Origin: Bacillus sp. FJAT-26390
GTDB lineage: Bacteria; Bacillota; Bacilli; Paenibacillales; Paenibacillaceae
DNA length: 64,000 bases
Assembly (NCBI RefSeq): GCF_001682865.1
Contig: NZ_MAQX01000001.1
Location: 1,307,290 to 1,371,289, forward strand
Reading direction: 5' to 3'
Shown: positions 1 to 9,122 of the stretch, in pieces
Layout of the letters: every line of letters begins with the position of its first letter
Position numbering within the stretch: the stretch's first letter is position 1
The notes under the pieces: model-generated
What the model saw: the letters and a program-made list of their open reading frames with translations, nothing else
What the model was told of the DNA's origin: nothing
The model's database searches: none
Program-made: the position numbers and the translations under genes

Positions 1-426
1 CGCGCATGGGATGCCTTGCTCGGAGGCGCGGCGGGCAACCGCATTAATATTCGCCAGAGCGTTCGCCTGCCGGCTCGCAAGCTCGCTGCGATCCTTGCCC
101 GGAAGCTGCACCATGGTCAATACCGTTCCCGGGAAGTGCTCCAGATAGCGGATGACGCGATCCGCTTCCGATCTTTCTTCCTCAGTCTCTACACCATGCC
201 GCCAATCCAAGGCTAAGCAAAGCGCGCCAAGCTGCAGTCCCCTCTGGTTCAGCGCGTCCAGGAGAGCAAGCGGCGCATCCCTGTACCGCCCAAGCATGCA
301 GACTTCCGGCTCGATTCCTATCCCTCCTGCCTCCGTCGCCACGTCCATAATATGATCCAGCTGGTCGCGGTATTTTTCATAGGACATTTGCCACGTATAG
401 GTTTGAAAACCAAATGAAATCGCCAT
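1..426 (-). CDS. TIM-barrel sugar isomerase/epimerase, partial
   Basis: The first 142 codons of a gene that runs off the left edge. The product begins MAISFGFQTYTWQMSYEKYR and continues with an acidic strand (GIGIEPEVCMLG), the layout of the N-terminal half of xylose-isomerase-like/AP-endonuclease-2 TIM barrels that epimerise or isomerise sugars in the cytoplasm. The ATG lies 3 bases after the stop of the upstream gene and is preceded by AAGGAGGTGG overlapping that gene's end, so the two are probably translationally coupled. It is the last visible gene of the sugar cluster. The metal-binding C-terminal half is outside the window, so substrate and activity cannot be judged. Confidence 0.8.
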   Translation of the reverse strand, partial: MAISFGFQTYTWQMSYEKYRDQLDHIMDVATEAGGIGIEPEVCMLGRYRDAPLALLDALNQRGLQLGALCLALDWRHGVETEEERSEADRVIRYLEHFPGTVLTMVQLPGKDRSELASRQANALANINAVARRASEQGIPCA

Positions 427-429
427 CCG

Positions 430-1332
430 CTACTCCACCTCCTTAATGGCTTTGCGTATGAACGGAATCGCCTCGCGTCCCCATTCCTCCACCTCAGCGT
501 TAAAGCAGAAATCGACGCACCACCATTCCATGGCTGATACCAATGGTTTCAGTTCTGACAGCACGGCTTGAAAGTCAATTTCTCCCGCTCCAAAAGCTGC
601 ATGCGTGCTCGTTTCTTCATCATGCAAGGTCCCGTCCGAATCGATGAGATGGAAATGCCCGATATGGTCTTCAAGCAGCCTTGCGTATTCCGTAATCCCG
701 CCAGACAGCAGCTCTTTCTCCCCGGTTTGGCGGGCGCCGACAACTCCACTCATATAAGCATGACTCGTATCGAACAGCACCTGAAAGGCCGGGTGGTTCA
801 CCGCTTCCACGAGCCGCTTCACCTCTGACGGCTTATTCAGCCAGAAGCCAGGCTCAAATTCCCAAACGATGCGCAGCCCCTTCTCTGATGCCAATTCGGC
901 GGAAGTGCGCCATGTCGATACAAGCCTTGAAAAACGCTCCTCGTACTCCGCCTCCGTCAGCGCTTCCGGAGGGCTTACGGTATCCACGCGAATCGTGGCG
1001 ATGCCAAGGTCCAAGCAAAAATCGATGTAGCCTTGCAGCAGCTCCAAATAGGCGGATTGCTCGCTGCGGTCTGGCGGCGCTGAAGTAAAGTCCGGCGCGT
1101 AGCCCGAGATGCCAAGGCCGTAAGAGCGGATTTCCTCCAGCAGCGCTTGGCGGCTCTCGGCCGTCGGATAAAGCTCCGGCGTCGGATGGGGAGCAAATCC
1201 GTTGATTTCAACCCCGTCATATCCCGCATGCTGGGCATACTGCAATATTCGCGCGAGTGGCCAAGGCGCCTCTGCAAAAGGACCAAAAGCAAACGCCCAG
1301 GAACCGATTGAAATTTTTGGATTCATCTTCAT
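430..1332 (-). CDS. Sugar phosphate isomerase/epimerase family protein
   Basis: A 300-residue TIM-barrel protein of the xylose-isomerase-like (AP_endonuc_2) family. Visible landmarks are YDGVEINGF near residue 40, an acidic strand IVWEFEPGFW near 160, FDTSHAYM near 190 and HFHLID near 230, which together supply the usual Glu/Asp/His metal ligands. Family members epimerise or isomerise free or phosphorylated sugars, and some cleave oxidised glycosides. It sits 6 bases from the alpha/beta hydrolase gene upstream and 3 bases from another barrel gene downstream, inside the sugar operon. It differs clearly from the tagatose-3-epimerase-like protein at 2169-3014, so it probably has a separate substrate. 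Family call is firm; substrate is unknown. Confidence 0.88.
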   Translation of the reverse strand: MKMNPKISIGSWAFAFGPFAEAPWPLARILQYAQHAGYDGVEINGFAPHPTPELYPTAESRQALLEEIRSYGLGISGYAPDFTSAPPDRSEQSAYLELLQGYIDFCLDLGIATIRVDTVSPPEALTEAEYEERFSRLVSTWRTSAELASEKGLRIVWEFEPGFWLNKPSEVKRLVEAVNHPAFQVLFDTSHAYMSGVVGARQTGEKELLSGGITEYARLLEDHIGHFHLIDSDGTLHDEETSTHAAFGAGEIDFQAVLSELKPLVSAMEWWCVDFCFNAEVEEWGREAIPFIRKAIKEVE

Positions 1333-1338
1333 CTCTCC

Positions 1339-2151
1339 TTATTCGTTAGCTTCCCTATGGCGCAGCAAAAAGTCCAGCGTAATCCGGTTAAAATCCTCCA
1401 GCCGGTCCCAGTGATGCGTATGGCCGCTGCCTTCAAAAATATGTTTTTCGGCGTGCTTTATTTCCTCCGCAATTGAAAGCGACAACGGCAGCGGTGTGAA
1501 GATGTCTTTATCTCCAACCGTAATGAGCGTCGGCGCTGCGATCGCTCCGAGACGTCCCATCGTATGATGCGAAATGCAAGCCTCACATTGCGACTGAAAC
1601 GCATGAATAGTCATCGGTGAGGGCTGTTCGAACGCCGCCTGCTGCGCGGCCTCCAACACTTGCAAATGCTGCTCATGATAGGCAGGGGTATAAATGATAA
1701 GCTGAAGCAGCTTCTGGAAATCGTCCGCCTCCATAAGCGAATAGGCGTTGCCAAGCGTTTCAAAAACGCGCTTCGTATACGCATCGCAAACCGCCCACGA
1801 GCAATTCAGCGTCAGGCTTATGATTCGCTCGGGAGCCGTTAGCGCAGCTTCCTGCGCAATGGCGCTTCCCATGGAGATGCCTGAGAAGTGTGCCCGCTCA
1901 ATGCCTAGCGCATCGAGCAGCCCTATCGTATCGGCGGCCATTATTTTCGTCGTGTACGGCCCCTTGGGCTCGGAAGAACTGCCCGCGCCGCGGTTATCTA
2001 TCAAAATGCAGCGGAAATGCTGCTCATAGTCACGCACATGCTCCTCCCAAAGGCTGCCATCGGCCCCTAGTCCCATCAGCAGCACTAGCGGTTCTCCTTC
2101 CCCCCGTTCCGTATAAAACAGCTCGATGCCATTGGTATGAATCAAAGGCAT
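1339..2151 (-). CDS. Alpha/beta hydrolase
   Basis: A 270-residue alpha/beta-hydrolase. The nucleophile elbow is GISMGS (Gly-x-Ser-x-Gly), the oxyanion strand is LLMGLGADGSLW, the acid is probably in VGDKDIF and the base His in GSGHTHHWD, so the triad is complete. Likely cytoplasmic, as no signal peptide is present. The start at 2151 is chosen because a GGGGAGGG ribosome binding site precedes it; a longer GTG reading to 2244 would run deep into the upstream gene. It lies between two sugar epimerase genes in one transcription unit, which suggests a role on a lactone, ester or keto-sugar intermediate, but that is inference. Confidence 0.88.
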   Translation of the reverse strand: MPLIHTNGIELFYTERGEGEPLVLLMGLGADGSLWEEHVRDYEQHFRCILIDNRGAGSSSEPKGPYTTKIMAADTIGLLDALGIERAHFSGISMGSAIAQEAALTAPERIISLTLNCSWAVCDAYTKRVFETLGNAYSLMEADDFQKLLQLIIYTPAYHEQHLQVLEAAQQAAFEQPSPMTIHAFQSQCEACISHHTMGRLGAIAAPTLITVGDKDIFTPLPLSLSIAEEIKHAEKHIFEGSGHTHHWDRLEDFNRITLDFLLRHREANE

Positions 2152-2168
2152 TGCAGATTCCCTCCCCG

Positions 2169-3014
2169 TCAAGCCAAATGGCTTCTGATATATTGAACGC
2201 CTAGCCGTGCTGCATCGTCCGGATGCTCCGCATAATCGCGCCACAGATGCAGCCGGGAGATTAACCCCGGAACCTGCTGGCCGAAGGCTTCGATCGTAAG
2301 CCAGCCGTCGTAGCCGATTTCCTTCAGCACGTCGAAAATTTCTTTAGGCACGGCATGCCCGCTGCCGGGAACCCCGCGATTGTTCTCCGAGATATGAACG
2401 TGGACAATATGTTTTGCTGCCTTCCGCCATGCTTCAGGCACATTTAGCTCTTCGATATTGCCGTGATGCGTGTCTGCCAGTAGCCCTACATTCGCAAGCC
2501 CTACTTCTTCCACAAACCGGACGCCGTCTTCCATTGTATTGGCAAGGTACATTTCGAATCGGTTGATTGGCTCAAGGGCAAGCTTGATGCCCAGCTTCGC
2601 GGCAAATTCGCCCGCGGCGCGCAGCGTCTCCACCGCATAGCCCCACTCCTCGGGCTGCGGGCCTTGCCCACTGAAGCGGCCAAGGCCTTGGAACAAAGGA
2701 CCGCATAACACATCCGCTCCGATAAGCTTTGTATTCAAAATCGCGTGCTTCAATATTTCCAGCGCATTTTCCCTTAAACGAACGTCGCTGCTGGCAGGAT
2801 CAGCCGAAGCCGCATCAAGCGCTGCGATTCCCGTACTTCCAAGCCCTAGCTCCTGCAAAATCAAGCCAAACGCTCTTGCGTCCGCAGCGTCCATGCTGTC
2901 GACCGCAAGCTCCACGCCATCAAAGCCCCAATTTAGAATCTCTTGAAGCAAATGAAGATGCTTGCTGGGATCTGGCTTATCCGTCCAGAGAAGCAGATTC
3001 ATTCCAACCTTCAT
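2169..3014 (-). CDS. D-tagatose/D-psicose 3-epimerase-like protein
   Basis: A 281-residue TIM barrel close in motif layout to D-tagatose/D-psicose 3-epimerases. Seen are GPLFQGLGRFSG, the catalytic strand ALEPINRFE, LADTHHGNIEE and VHVHISENNRGVPGSGH, followed by WLTIEAFGQ. In that family two glutamates (in the LEP and IEA strands) carry out C3 deprotonation and reprotonation around a divalent metal bound by Glu, Asp, His and Glu, and all appear present. It converts ketohexoses, ketopentoses or related keto sugars. The gene starts 7 bases after the dehydrogenase gene, so the products probably act in sequence. The exact sugar cannot be read from sequence. Confidence 0.88.
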   Translation of the reverse strand: MKVGMNLLLWTDKPDPSKHLHLLQEILNWGFDGVELAVDSMDAADARAFGLILQELGLGSTGIAALDAASADPASSDVRLRENALEILKHAILNTKLIGADVLCGPLFQGLGRFSGQGPQPEEWGYAVETLRAAGEFAAKLGIKLALEPINRFEMYLANTMEDGVRFVEEVGLANVGLLADTHHGNIEELNVPEAWRKAAKHIVHVHISENNRGVPGSGHAVPKEIFDVLKEIGYDGWLTIEAFGQQVPGLISRLHLWRDYAEHPDDAARLGVQYIRSHLA

Positions 3015-3021
3015 GACCTGA

Positions 3022-4014
3022 TCACTCCCATGGCTTTAAAATGATTTTGCCGCTTTGCTGTGATGCGGACACCTCGAACGCTTCCTGGATGCGGCTCATC
3101 GGAAAGGTATGCGTAATCAGCAGATCTGCGAGCGGAGACTGCTCAATCACCTTCATCAGATTCGGAAATTCATTCAGGTTGTAATGCCAAGAGCCTATCA
3201 GATGAATGCCTTTGCGAAGCAGGTCATCGCTCACTTTGATTGGCGTCTCGGAGAAACATTCCCCCACGAAGGCTACTTTGCCCTTACGCTTAACCGCATC
3301 GATCTGCAGCCGGTGCGCCGAGACGACGCCTGAGCAGTCTAGTCCATAATCCGGCCCAATTCCGCCGGTCAAAGCTTTGATTTGGCTAACGGCGTCCGGA
3401 TCACGCGGATCAATGATATGCTCTACGCCCATCCGCTTTGCAAGCTCCACCCGGTATGGGTTCATTTCCGCCGCGATGATCGTGGCTCCCCGGAACTTTG
3501 CGTTAACGATCGCGCCGAGGCCGACTGGTCCGAGTCCCGTAATCAGCACGGTTGAGAATACGTTCACTCCCATCGTGGCGAAAGCGCCGTGCGACGGCCC
3601 AAGTCCGCAGCAGGCCAGCGATGCTTTCTCATAGGAAACGCCGTCCGGTATTTTGGCGAGCAGCCAAGAAGGCTTTGATAGATACTGCGTCATCGTCGGC
3701 TCATGATGGTTCTGATTATGCTCGCAGTAGATGAAGTCGCCTGCCACGCACATCCCGCATTCACCGCATGGATATTGCGGCATGACCACGACGCGGTCTC
3801 CGATCCTTACTTTGCTCCCCGGAGCAACCTCCACGACCTCGCCTGCCGCTTCATGGCCTAAGCAATCCGAATGATCGCCGTGGACGAAGCTTTTATATTC
3901 CGCACACATCGGCGCGGCATGGACCTTGACTAGCGCCCAGCCCTCCTTCAATGCCGGCTTTTCCCGATCGATCAATTCCGCTTTTTTCTCCCCAGTAATC
4001 GCTGCCAGCTTCAT
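3022..4014 (-). CDS. Zinc-dependent alcohol/polyol dehydrogenase (MDR)
   Basis: A 330-residue medium-chain dehydrogenase of the threonine/sorbitol dehydrogenase type. The GroES-like half holds the catalytic zinc region (CAEYKSF and LGHEAAGEVVEV) and a structural zinc cluster (CGECGMCVAGDFIYC). The Rossmann half has GLGPVGLGAIVNAK and an acidic AAEMNPYRVE turn that points to NAD(H). Such enzymes oxidise a sugar or polyol hydroxyl to a ketone. The ATG overlaps the stop of the ThuA-like gene by 4 bases and follows GGAGGAG. Together with ThuA and three epimerase-type barrels, this suggests an oxidative route for a sugar or glycoside rather than phosphorylation first. Substrate is not known. Confidence 0.9.
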   Translation of the reverse strand: MKLAAITGEKKAELIDREKPALKEGWALVKVHAAPMCAEYKSFVHGDHSDCLGHEAAGEVVEVAPGSKVRIGDRVVVMPQYPCGECGMCVAGDFIYCEHNQNHHEPTMTQYLSKPSWLLAKIPDGVSYEKASLACCGLGPSHGAFATMGVNVFSTVLITGLGPVGLGAIVNAKFRGATIIAAEMNPYRVELAKRMGVEHIIDPRDPDAVSQIKALTGGIGPDYGLDCSGVVSAHRLQIDAVKRKGKVAFVGECFSETPIKVSDDLLRKGIHLIGSWHYNLNEFPNLMKVIEQSPLADLLITHTFPMSRIQEAFEVSASQQSGKIILKPWE

Positions 4015-4790
4015 AACTCTTCTCCTCCTTCTATTAAATGCTCAGCTCCAACAGCCCAATGCACGGCATTTAGCAGCAGGCGCCTGAACGCTTCGAGCTC
4101 AAAATCCTCGGGATGCCCCATCGTCGTAGTAAAAACCCGTCCGCCGCCGGCATGTATCCGAGTCCAAGCTACCGGGTGCACGCGCGGAGTCTCGCTCGTA
4201 TACGACCAGCCGTTATCCTCTGGATTGACGGTTGCCCCGTTTAGAAGCGGAACCGTTCCTTCCGGCGGATAAGGAAGCACCTGATAGAGCCAAGAACGGC
4301 ATTCGAAATGCGTCGGAATGCCCTTAAGAGCCGGATGCTCAGCTGCACCCCATGCGACCGAGACGCTAGTTGATGAAGAATGTCCAAAATGGCGGATCCA
4401 TGGCGCCCCTAGCACATCGATGCCAAAGCCATCATTCCACTTCTCAAGCGGGTGGCCAACTGGATATTGGAATGCGTGCGTGCTCGTCCGGAGTCCAACG
4501 ACCGGCTTGCCCGCTTCCAAATATTCGCGGATATATCGGAACTGCTCCTCCGGCAGCTGGCGGAAGCGAATATAAAATACTGCCAGATCGGCATCTTGCA
4601 GTGCGTCGAGTCCAGCAATGTCCGTCGGATCGCCAGCGCCAAATGTCGCCGTAAGAACGGTTACTTTGGCTCCATGTTTCGTTGCAGCTTCTTCTGCGAT
4701 CAGAGGCATCGTTTTTTCCGAATCATATTCATCCTCGCCGCAAACAAATACGATATGACGGCCTTTCAACGACTCGTTGGGTAATATCAC
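4011..4790 (-). CDS. ThuA-like domain protein
   Basis: A 259-residue ThuA-domain protein with a class-I glutamine-amidotransferase-like fold. Seen are VFVCGEDEYDSE at the N-terminus, the strand LAVFYIRFRQLPEEQ, GLRTSTHAFQYPVG and the late TRIHAGGGRVFTTTMGHPEDF. ThuA with ThuB is known from trehalose use in Sinorhizobium, where oxidised 3-keto sugars are involved, and ThuA-like proteins often sit beside sugar dehydrogenases and isomerases. Translation probably starts at GTG (4790), preceded by AAGGAGTGAG. It follows the GH43 gene by 6 bases and overlaps the dehydrogenase gene, which argues for one pathway. The biochemical role of the family is still poorly defined. Confidence 0.85.
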   Translation of the reverse strand: MILPNESLKGRHIVFVCGEDEYDSEKTMPLIAEEAATKHGAKVTVLTATFGAGDPTDIAGLDALQDADLAVFYIRFRQLPEEQFRYIREYLEAGKPVVGLRTSTHAFQYPVGHPLEKWNDGFGIDVLGAPWIRHFGHSSSTSVSVAWGAAEHPALKGIPTHFECRSWLYQVLPYPPEGTVPLLNGATVNPEDNGWSYTSETPRVHPVAWTRIHAGGGRVFTTTMGHPEDFELEAFRRLLLNAVHWAVGAEHLIEGGEEL

Positions 4791-4796
4791 GTTATC

Positions 4797-6419
4797 TCAC
4801 TCCTTCTCCTCATAACGGAAGTAGTCGAAGTCGGCCGCCTTGCGCCCCCCCGACAAATCATGGGCGCATAAACCGATGAAGGCGCCGGTAAATCCCCAAT
4901 CGGTAAAATAACCGTCTACCAAATGGGTCGCATATTCATCCGAGATTTTACTGGCATCAAGCACCGGGCCTATCGTATGCCAATCCGTTCCATCCCATGA
5001 ATAATAGAATTGAAGCTCGGTATGCGAAATCACGAGCCGCAAGTAAGCGCGCGCTCCCGCGGGAACCGGAACCGGCGCATCGGTATGCTCTTGGTAAACG
5101 CCATGATCGTTGGCAAGAATAGCAAGATGAGTACCTGCTGCCTCGTCATAGCCAATACGAAGATAATAGTAGTTTTGAGAATTATAATAATAGATGAGTC
5201 CGGCCATCTGCTGGTAAGTCTTCGGTTCAAACTCTACCACCGTCTCCGCCTCGCACCGGAATGCTTGCTGGCGCCTGCCTGCTAGACTGTGCCGGAAGCG
5301 GGAATTGGGAGACTCCATACCCTTTAGGCGAAGAAAGCCCGGGCGTTCCGTAACGGACAGCCAGTCTTCCCTTATGGGCTGGCGAAGCGATTGCCACTGA
5401 ATATCCAGCTTGCCGCCGTCGAAATCGTCTACGCTTGGAGATTCCGGAAATGGATGCTTTGGCAGTGCCGGCGCCTGGACGGTAACATTCGGTGAATTCC
5501 CGCCCCCATCAAGCCGGAGCCATCCATCCTCCGACCACGCACAGCGCTGAACAGCCGTTTCCCGGCCCAAATTGCAGCGTTTGTCCTCTGTCTCCAGCGG
5601 CCGTCCGCATAAATGGACGATGTACCATTCGTCGCTTTGCGTGTGCACTAGGCTGGCATGCCCAGCCTTTTGCAGCTTCAGATCCGGCTGATGGTAGGCG
5701 GTAAGCATCGGCCCCAAAGGATCCGTTTCATAAGGTCCGATAAGCTCTTTCGATCGAGCCACCGTAACGGCATGCTCATAGCTGGTTCCGCCCTCGGCAA
5801 CCATTAGATAATAGAAGCCGTCTTTCTTATATAAATGAGGCCCTTCCGTCAGCCCCAGCTCCGAACCGGTATAGATCAAACGGGAAGGTCCGACGAGCTG
5901 CTGCCTCTCCTCTGAATATTCCTGCAAATAAATCCCGTTAAATGGATCATGGTCTTTGCGGTAATCCCACTGCATTTGGACGATCCATTTCCTGCCGTCG
6001 TCGTCATGGAACAACGAAGGGTCGAAGCCGCTGCTGTTCAAATAAACCGGGTCTGACCAAGGGCCTTCAATATCGGGAGCCGTTACTACATAATTATGCG
6101 TGTCCTTGTAGGCGCCAGCATGGCTTTTCACATCGGTGTAGACCAAATAAAACTTACCCTCATGGAAAGTAAGGCATGGCGCCCATACGCCGCCGGAATC
6201 CGGATTGCCCAGCATGTTCAGCTGGCTTGGCCGATCCAGCGGACGGGTAAGCAGCCGCCAGTGGATCAGGTCACGGGAATGATGGATCTGTACGCCAGGA
6301 AACCATTGAAAGGTCGAAGTCGCCACATAGTAGTCATCGCCGACTCTTACGATGGACGGGTCCGGGTTAAAGCCTCGCAAAATCGGATTTTGTATACGCG
6401 CCAGCTCTTGGCTCTTCAT
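4797..6419 (-). CDS. Glycoside hydrolase family 43 (beta-xylosidase/arabinofuranosidase type)
   Basis: A 540-residue GH43 enzyme with a five-bladed propeller (about 1-320) and a C-terminal beta-sandwich (about 335-538), the layout of XynB-type beta-xylosidases. The inverting acid triad is visible: base Asp20 in FNPDPS, Asp133 in SSGFDPS and general acid Glu192 in LTEGPHLY. There is no signal peptide, so it should act inside the cell on short oligosaccharides brought in by the adjacent importer. The start is preceded by GAAGGAAGTGAG. It heads the tightly packed catabolic genes. Xylosidase versus arabinofuranosidase activity cannot be settled by eye. Confidence 0.92.
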   Translation of the reverse strand: MKSQELARIQNPILRGFNPDPSIVRVGDDYYVATSTFQWFPGVQIHHSRDLIHWRLLTRPLDRPSQLNMLGNPDSGGVWAPCLTFHEGKFYLVYTDVKSHAGAYKDTHNYVVTAPDIEGPWSDPVYLNSSGFDPSLFHDDDGRKWIVQMQWDYRKDHDPFNGIYLQEYSEERQQLVGPSRLIYTGSELGLTEGPHLYKKDGFYYLMVAEGGTSYEHAVTVARSKELIGPYETDPLGPMLTAYHQPDLKLQKAGHASLVHTQSDEWYIVHLCGRPLETEDKRCNLGRETAVQRCAWSEDGWLRLDGGGNSPNVTVQAPALPKHPFPESPSVDDFDGGKLDIQWQSLRQPIREDWLSVTERPGFLRLKGMESPNSRFRHSLAGRRQQAFRCEAETVVEFEPKTYQQMAGLIYYYNSQNYYYLRIGYDEAAGTHLAILANDHGVYQEHTDAPVPVPAGARAYLRLVISHTELQFYYSWDGTDWHTIGPVLDASKISDEYATHLVDGYFTDWGFTGAFIGLCAHDLSGGRKAADFDYFRYEEKE

Positions 6420-6494
6420 CGTCTCACTTCCTTCTCGGTAAAATGAACGGCCTGCAGCGCTACGCCGCAGGCCGCTAGTGTCATACTGAACGCA

Positions 6495-8153
6495 TCATTT
6501 TTTCATTTTGTTCAGGTTCGCGTCATATGCTCTTTGCAAAATTTGCAAATATTCGTTCAGCTTCAAGCCTCCGAAGCCTTGCACATAGCCGTTCCAATCC
6601 TTCTCGATATCCTTATGCCCCGTGATGAACTGCAGCATATTCGAACGGACGTAATCCTCTACCGTCGCTTTATATTGCGCAGCTTTCTCGACGTCCTCGT
6701 TGCTGATAAAAATATCGATCGGGAGCATTTCATCCTCTTTCGGCTCGAACCCTTCATACTTTTTCGTCTCCGTGACCAGGCGCAGTTCATAGCCCTCCGG
6801 CGACAGCATATCTTGGGATACCGCTTCCGACTCGAAGCGTTCGCGCGGACGGAAATCCGGGCCTGCTTGATCCCAGCCGTCTGTGTGGATCGTCTCGCTT
6901 CTGTAGGAAGGGTCCACCTGATAGACGGCAGGCTTGCCGTTCACGTCAAGCTGGCCGTCGCTTGCCTTGCTCCAGGAATGCCCCTCAACCGAAAACACTT
7001 GACCCCTTGTTCCTTCTTCGGTCCATAGATAGTCCAGCATTTTGATGGCAGCGATTTGCTGCTCTTCGTTTGCTTTATCCGTTATGACGAATCGTCCCTG
7101 ATTGCCCACCGATTTGTAATAGCCCGATAGCTGAACGCCTTTTGGTCCTTTGAGCGGCGGAACGGCGACGTAATCCTGATTGCGCTCATCCGTTGCGGCT
7201 ACCCCCATCTGCACATGGCCGATTGCAAATGAGCCCAAAATCGTTTCGCCGACGTTGTTGCCGAGCTGCTGCAGCCCCTCCTGGTTTTGCGTGAAGGCTT
7301 GCGGATCGATCAAGCCTTCTTTGTACAAGGATGCCAGATAGGTTAGCCCGTCCTTCCATTCCGGCTGATTGGCGGAGAGCTGCACCTCTCCATCCTTGAC
7401 GCGGATATAAGAGAAGGATTGACCATCGCCGTTATTGTAAATGAACGGATTCATCAGAAAACCCGTAATATCGCCATGCCAGGTGTATAGAGCGCCGCTA
7501 AGCGGAACTTCATCCGCAATGCCGTTGCCGTTCGGATCTTTCGTTTTGAAGGCACGCAGCACCTCTGCATATTCCTCGGTAGTCGTCGGCATCGCAAGCC
7601 CAAGCTTGTCGAGCCACTTCTGATTGATCCACAGCTTCTGCGCATACCAGCAGTGATAACATTCGTTAACCTGCGGCATGCCGTAAATATTGCCGTCCGA
7701 AGCCGTAACGGCTGTTTTCAAATCCGGACGCTCTTCAAATATTTTTTTAATATTCGGCGCGTATTGCTCGATCAGATCATTAAGCGGCAGGAACACGCCC
7801 TGCTTGCCGAACTTCATCTGCTCGGCAGGCGTAAAGTTGCCGCTAAGAAACACTTCCGGGTAATCGCCGCTCGCCATAAGCACGTTGCGTTTATCGTTGT
7901 TATCGTTAGGCGGCCCGACCGTAAACGAAAGCTTAACGTTCGTTTTCTGTTCCACCAGTTTGGTAAACGGATTATCAAGGCTTGCAAGGTTGGGCGATTG
8001 ATTGATGAATGCGGACAATTTGACCGGTGCCGCTTCTCCTTCAGCGGCTCCATTCGATGCTTGACCCTTGGAATTATCGGTTTTCGAGCAAGCGCTGAGC
8101 AGCAGCGCAGCAGTCAATAGAACGCCGGCTATTAATTTCCATGATTTTCTCAT
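6495..8153 (-). CDS. Sugar ABC importer lipoprotein (LplA/YtcQ-like)
   Basis: A large (552-residue) extracellular solute-binding lipoprotein of a CUT1-type importer. It has a signal peptide ending in the lipobox LLSAC (Cys22 from the chosen start), a Ser/Asn/Gly linker, and family stretches such as NGIADEVPLSG. It should be tethered outside the membrane and deliver an oligosaccharide to the two permeases encoded just upstream. The ATG at 8153 fits AAAGGGG eight bases before it better than the upstream GTG at 8162. No ATPase gene is in the cluster; these importers generally borrow a shared MsmX-type ATPase encoded elsewhere. Confidence 0.92.
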   Translation of the reverse strand: MRKSWKLIAGVLLTAALLLSACSKTDNSKGQASNGAAEGEAAPVKLSAFINQSPNLASLDNPFTKLVEQKTNVKLSFTVGPPNDNNDKRNVLMASGDYPEVFLSGNFTPAEQMKFGKQGVFLPLNDLIEQYAPNIKKIFEERPDLKTAVTASDGNIYGMPQVNECYHCWYAQKLWINQKWLDKLGLAMPTTTEEYAEVLRAFKTKDPNGNGIADEVPLSGALYTWHGDITGFLMNPFIYNNGDGQSFSYIRVKDGEVQLSANQPEWKDGLTYLASLYKEGLIDPQAFTQNQEGLQQLGNNVGETILGSFAIGHVQMGVAATDERNQDYVAVPPLKGPKGVQLSGYYKSVGNQGRFVITDKANEEQQIAAIKMLDYLWTEEGTRGQVFSVEGHSWSKASDGQLDVNGKPAVYQVDPSYRSETIHTDGWDQAGPDFRPRERFESEAVSQDMLSPEGYELRLVTETKKYEGFEPKEDEMLPIDIFISNEDVEKAAQYKATVEDYVRSNMLQFITGHKDIEKDWNGYVQGFGGLKLNEYLQILQRAYDANLNKMKK

Positions 8154-8221
8154 TCTAGACACCCCTTTAGACTCGTTATGGATACAGCTTCCGGATAATC
8201 ACTACCTATCATCTGTTTAGA

Positions 8222-9121
8222 TTAACCTTTAAGAGAACCAATCATGACCCCCTTTACGAAATGCTTCTGAACAAATGGATATATGATGAGGACAGGCAGG
8301 CTCGAAACGACGATAAGCGAAAATTTCAGCAAATCTTTCATCCCTTGTCTGGCTTCCATTGTTCGTACGTCTACCATCATCGAATTATCGACGGAATTCT
8401 GGATCAGTATTTCGCGCAAAATCAGCTGAAGCGGATACAGGTTTACGTTTTTCAAAAAGATCAGCGCATCAAAGTAAGCATTCCAAGCGGTCACGGCGTA
8501 CATGAGCGCAAGAACCGCAACGACCGGCTTCGATAGCGGGAGAACGATCGACCATAAGAACCGGAGATCGCTGCAGCCGTCGATTTCTGCCGCTTCGTTA
8601 AGCTCATCCGGAATCGACTCCTGGAAAAACGTTTTGGCGATAAATACCTGCCACACCGCAATGGCCTGCGGCAGCAGCAGTGCCCAGCGCGTATCGATCA
8701 TGCCAAGGCTCTTTACCGTCAGATAATACGGTATCAGTCCTCCGCTGAAGATCATCGTGACAATGATCAGATACATAATTAACGTTCGCCCGTAAAAGGT
8801 CCGCTTTGACAACGGATAAGCAAGCGCGAACGTCAGGAAGACGCTGATCAAGGTGCCCACGCCCATATAGAAGAGCGAGTTGGAATAACCCGACCATATG
8901 CGCGGGTTGCTCAGTACGGCAGAATAGCCTTTCAGCGACGGTTCGACCGGGAAGAGCCATACCCTTCCGGCAACGACCGCCTGCGGCGAGCTGAACGAAG
9001 AGCTCACAATATAAATAAGCGGGTAGAGAACGGCAGCAAGCACGGCAAACAATACGATGTAAATGACGGTGAGCAGCACCTTGTCTGACAACGGCTCTTT
9101 GATAGCACTCGATTTCGCCAT
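8222..9121 (-). CDS. Carbohydrate ABC importer permease (LplC/YtcP-like)
   Basis: A 299-residue inner-membrane permease of the LplC/YtcP group, with about six membrane spans and the EAA coupling motif EAAEIDGCSDLRFLW near residue 190, where the ATPase docks. It pairs with the LplB-type permease, whose stop codon is one base upstream. The ATG at 9121 is chosen; an upstream TTG reading would overlap the neighbouring gene. It ends in MIGSLKG, typical of the group. It imports the oligosaccharide captured by the lipoprotein encoded next. Confidence 0.92.
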   Translation of the reverse strand: MAKSSAIKEPLSDKVLLTVIYIVLFAVLAAVLYPLIYIVSSSFSSPQAVVAGRVWLFPVEPSLKGYSAVLSNPRIWSGYSNSLFYMGVGTLISVFLTFALAYPLSKRTFYGRTLIMYLIIVTMIFSGGLIPYYLTVKSLGMIDTRWALLLPQAIAVWQVFIAKTFFQESIPDELNEAAEIDGCSDLRFLWSIVLPLSKPVVAVLALMYAVTAWNAYFDALIFLKNVNLYPLQLILREILIQNSVDNSMMVDVRTMEARQGMKDLLKFSLIVVSSLPVLIIYPFVQKHFVKGVMIGSLKG

Positions 9122-9122
9122 A

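Noticed and set aside
6534-7028. 164-residue plus-strand frame
   Set aside because: Antisense shadow of the importer lipoprotein gene.
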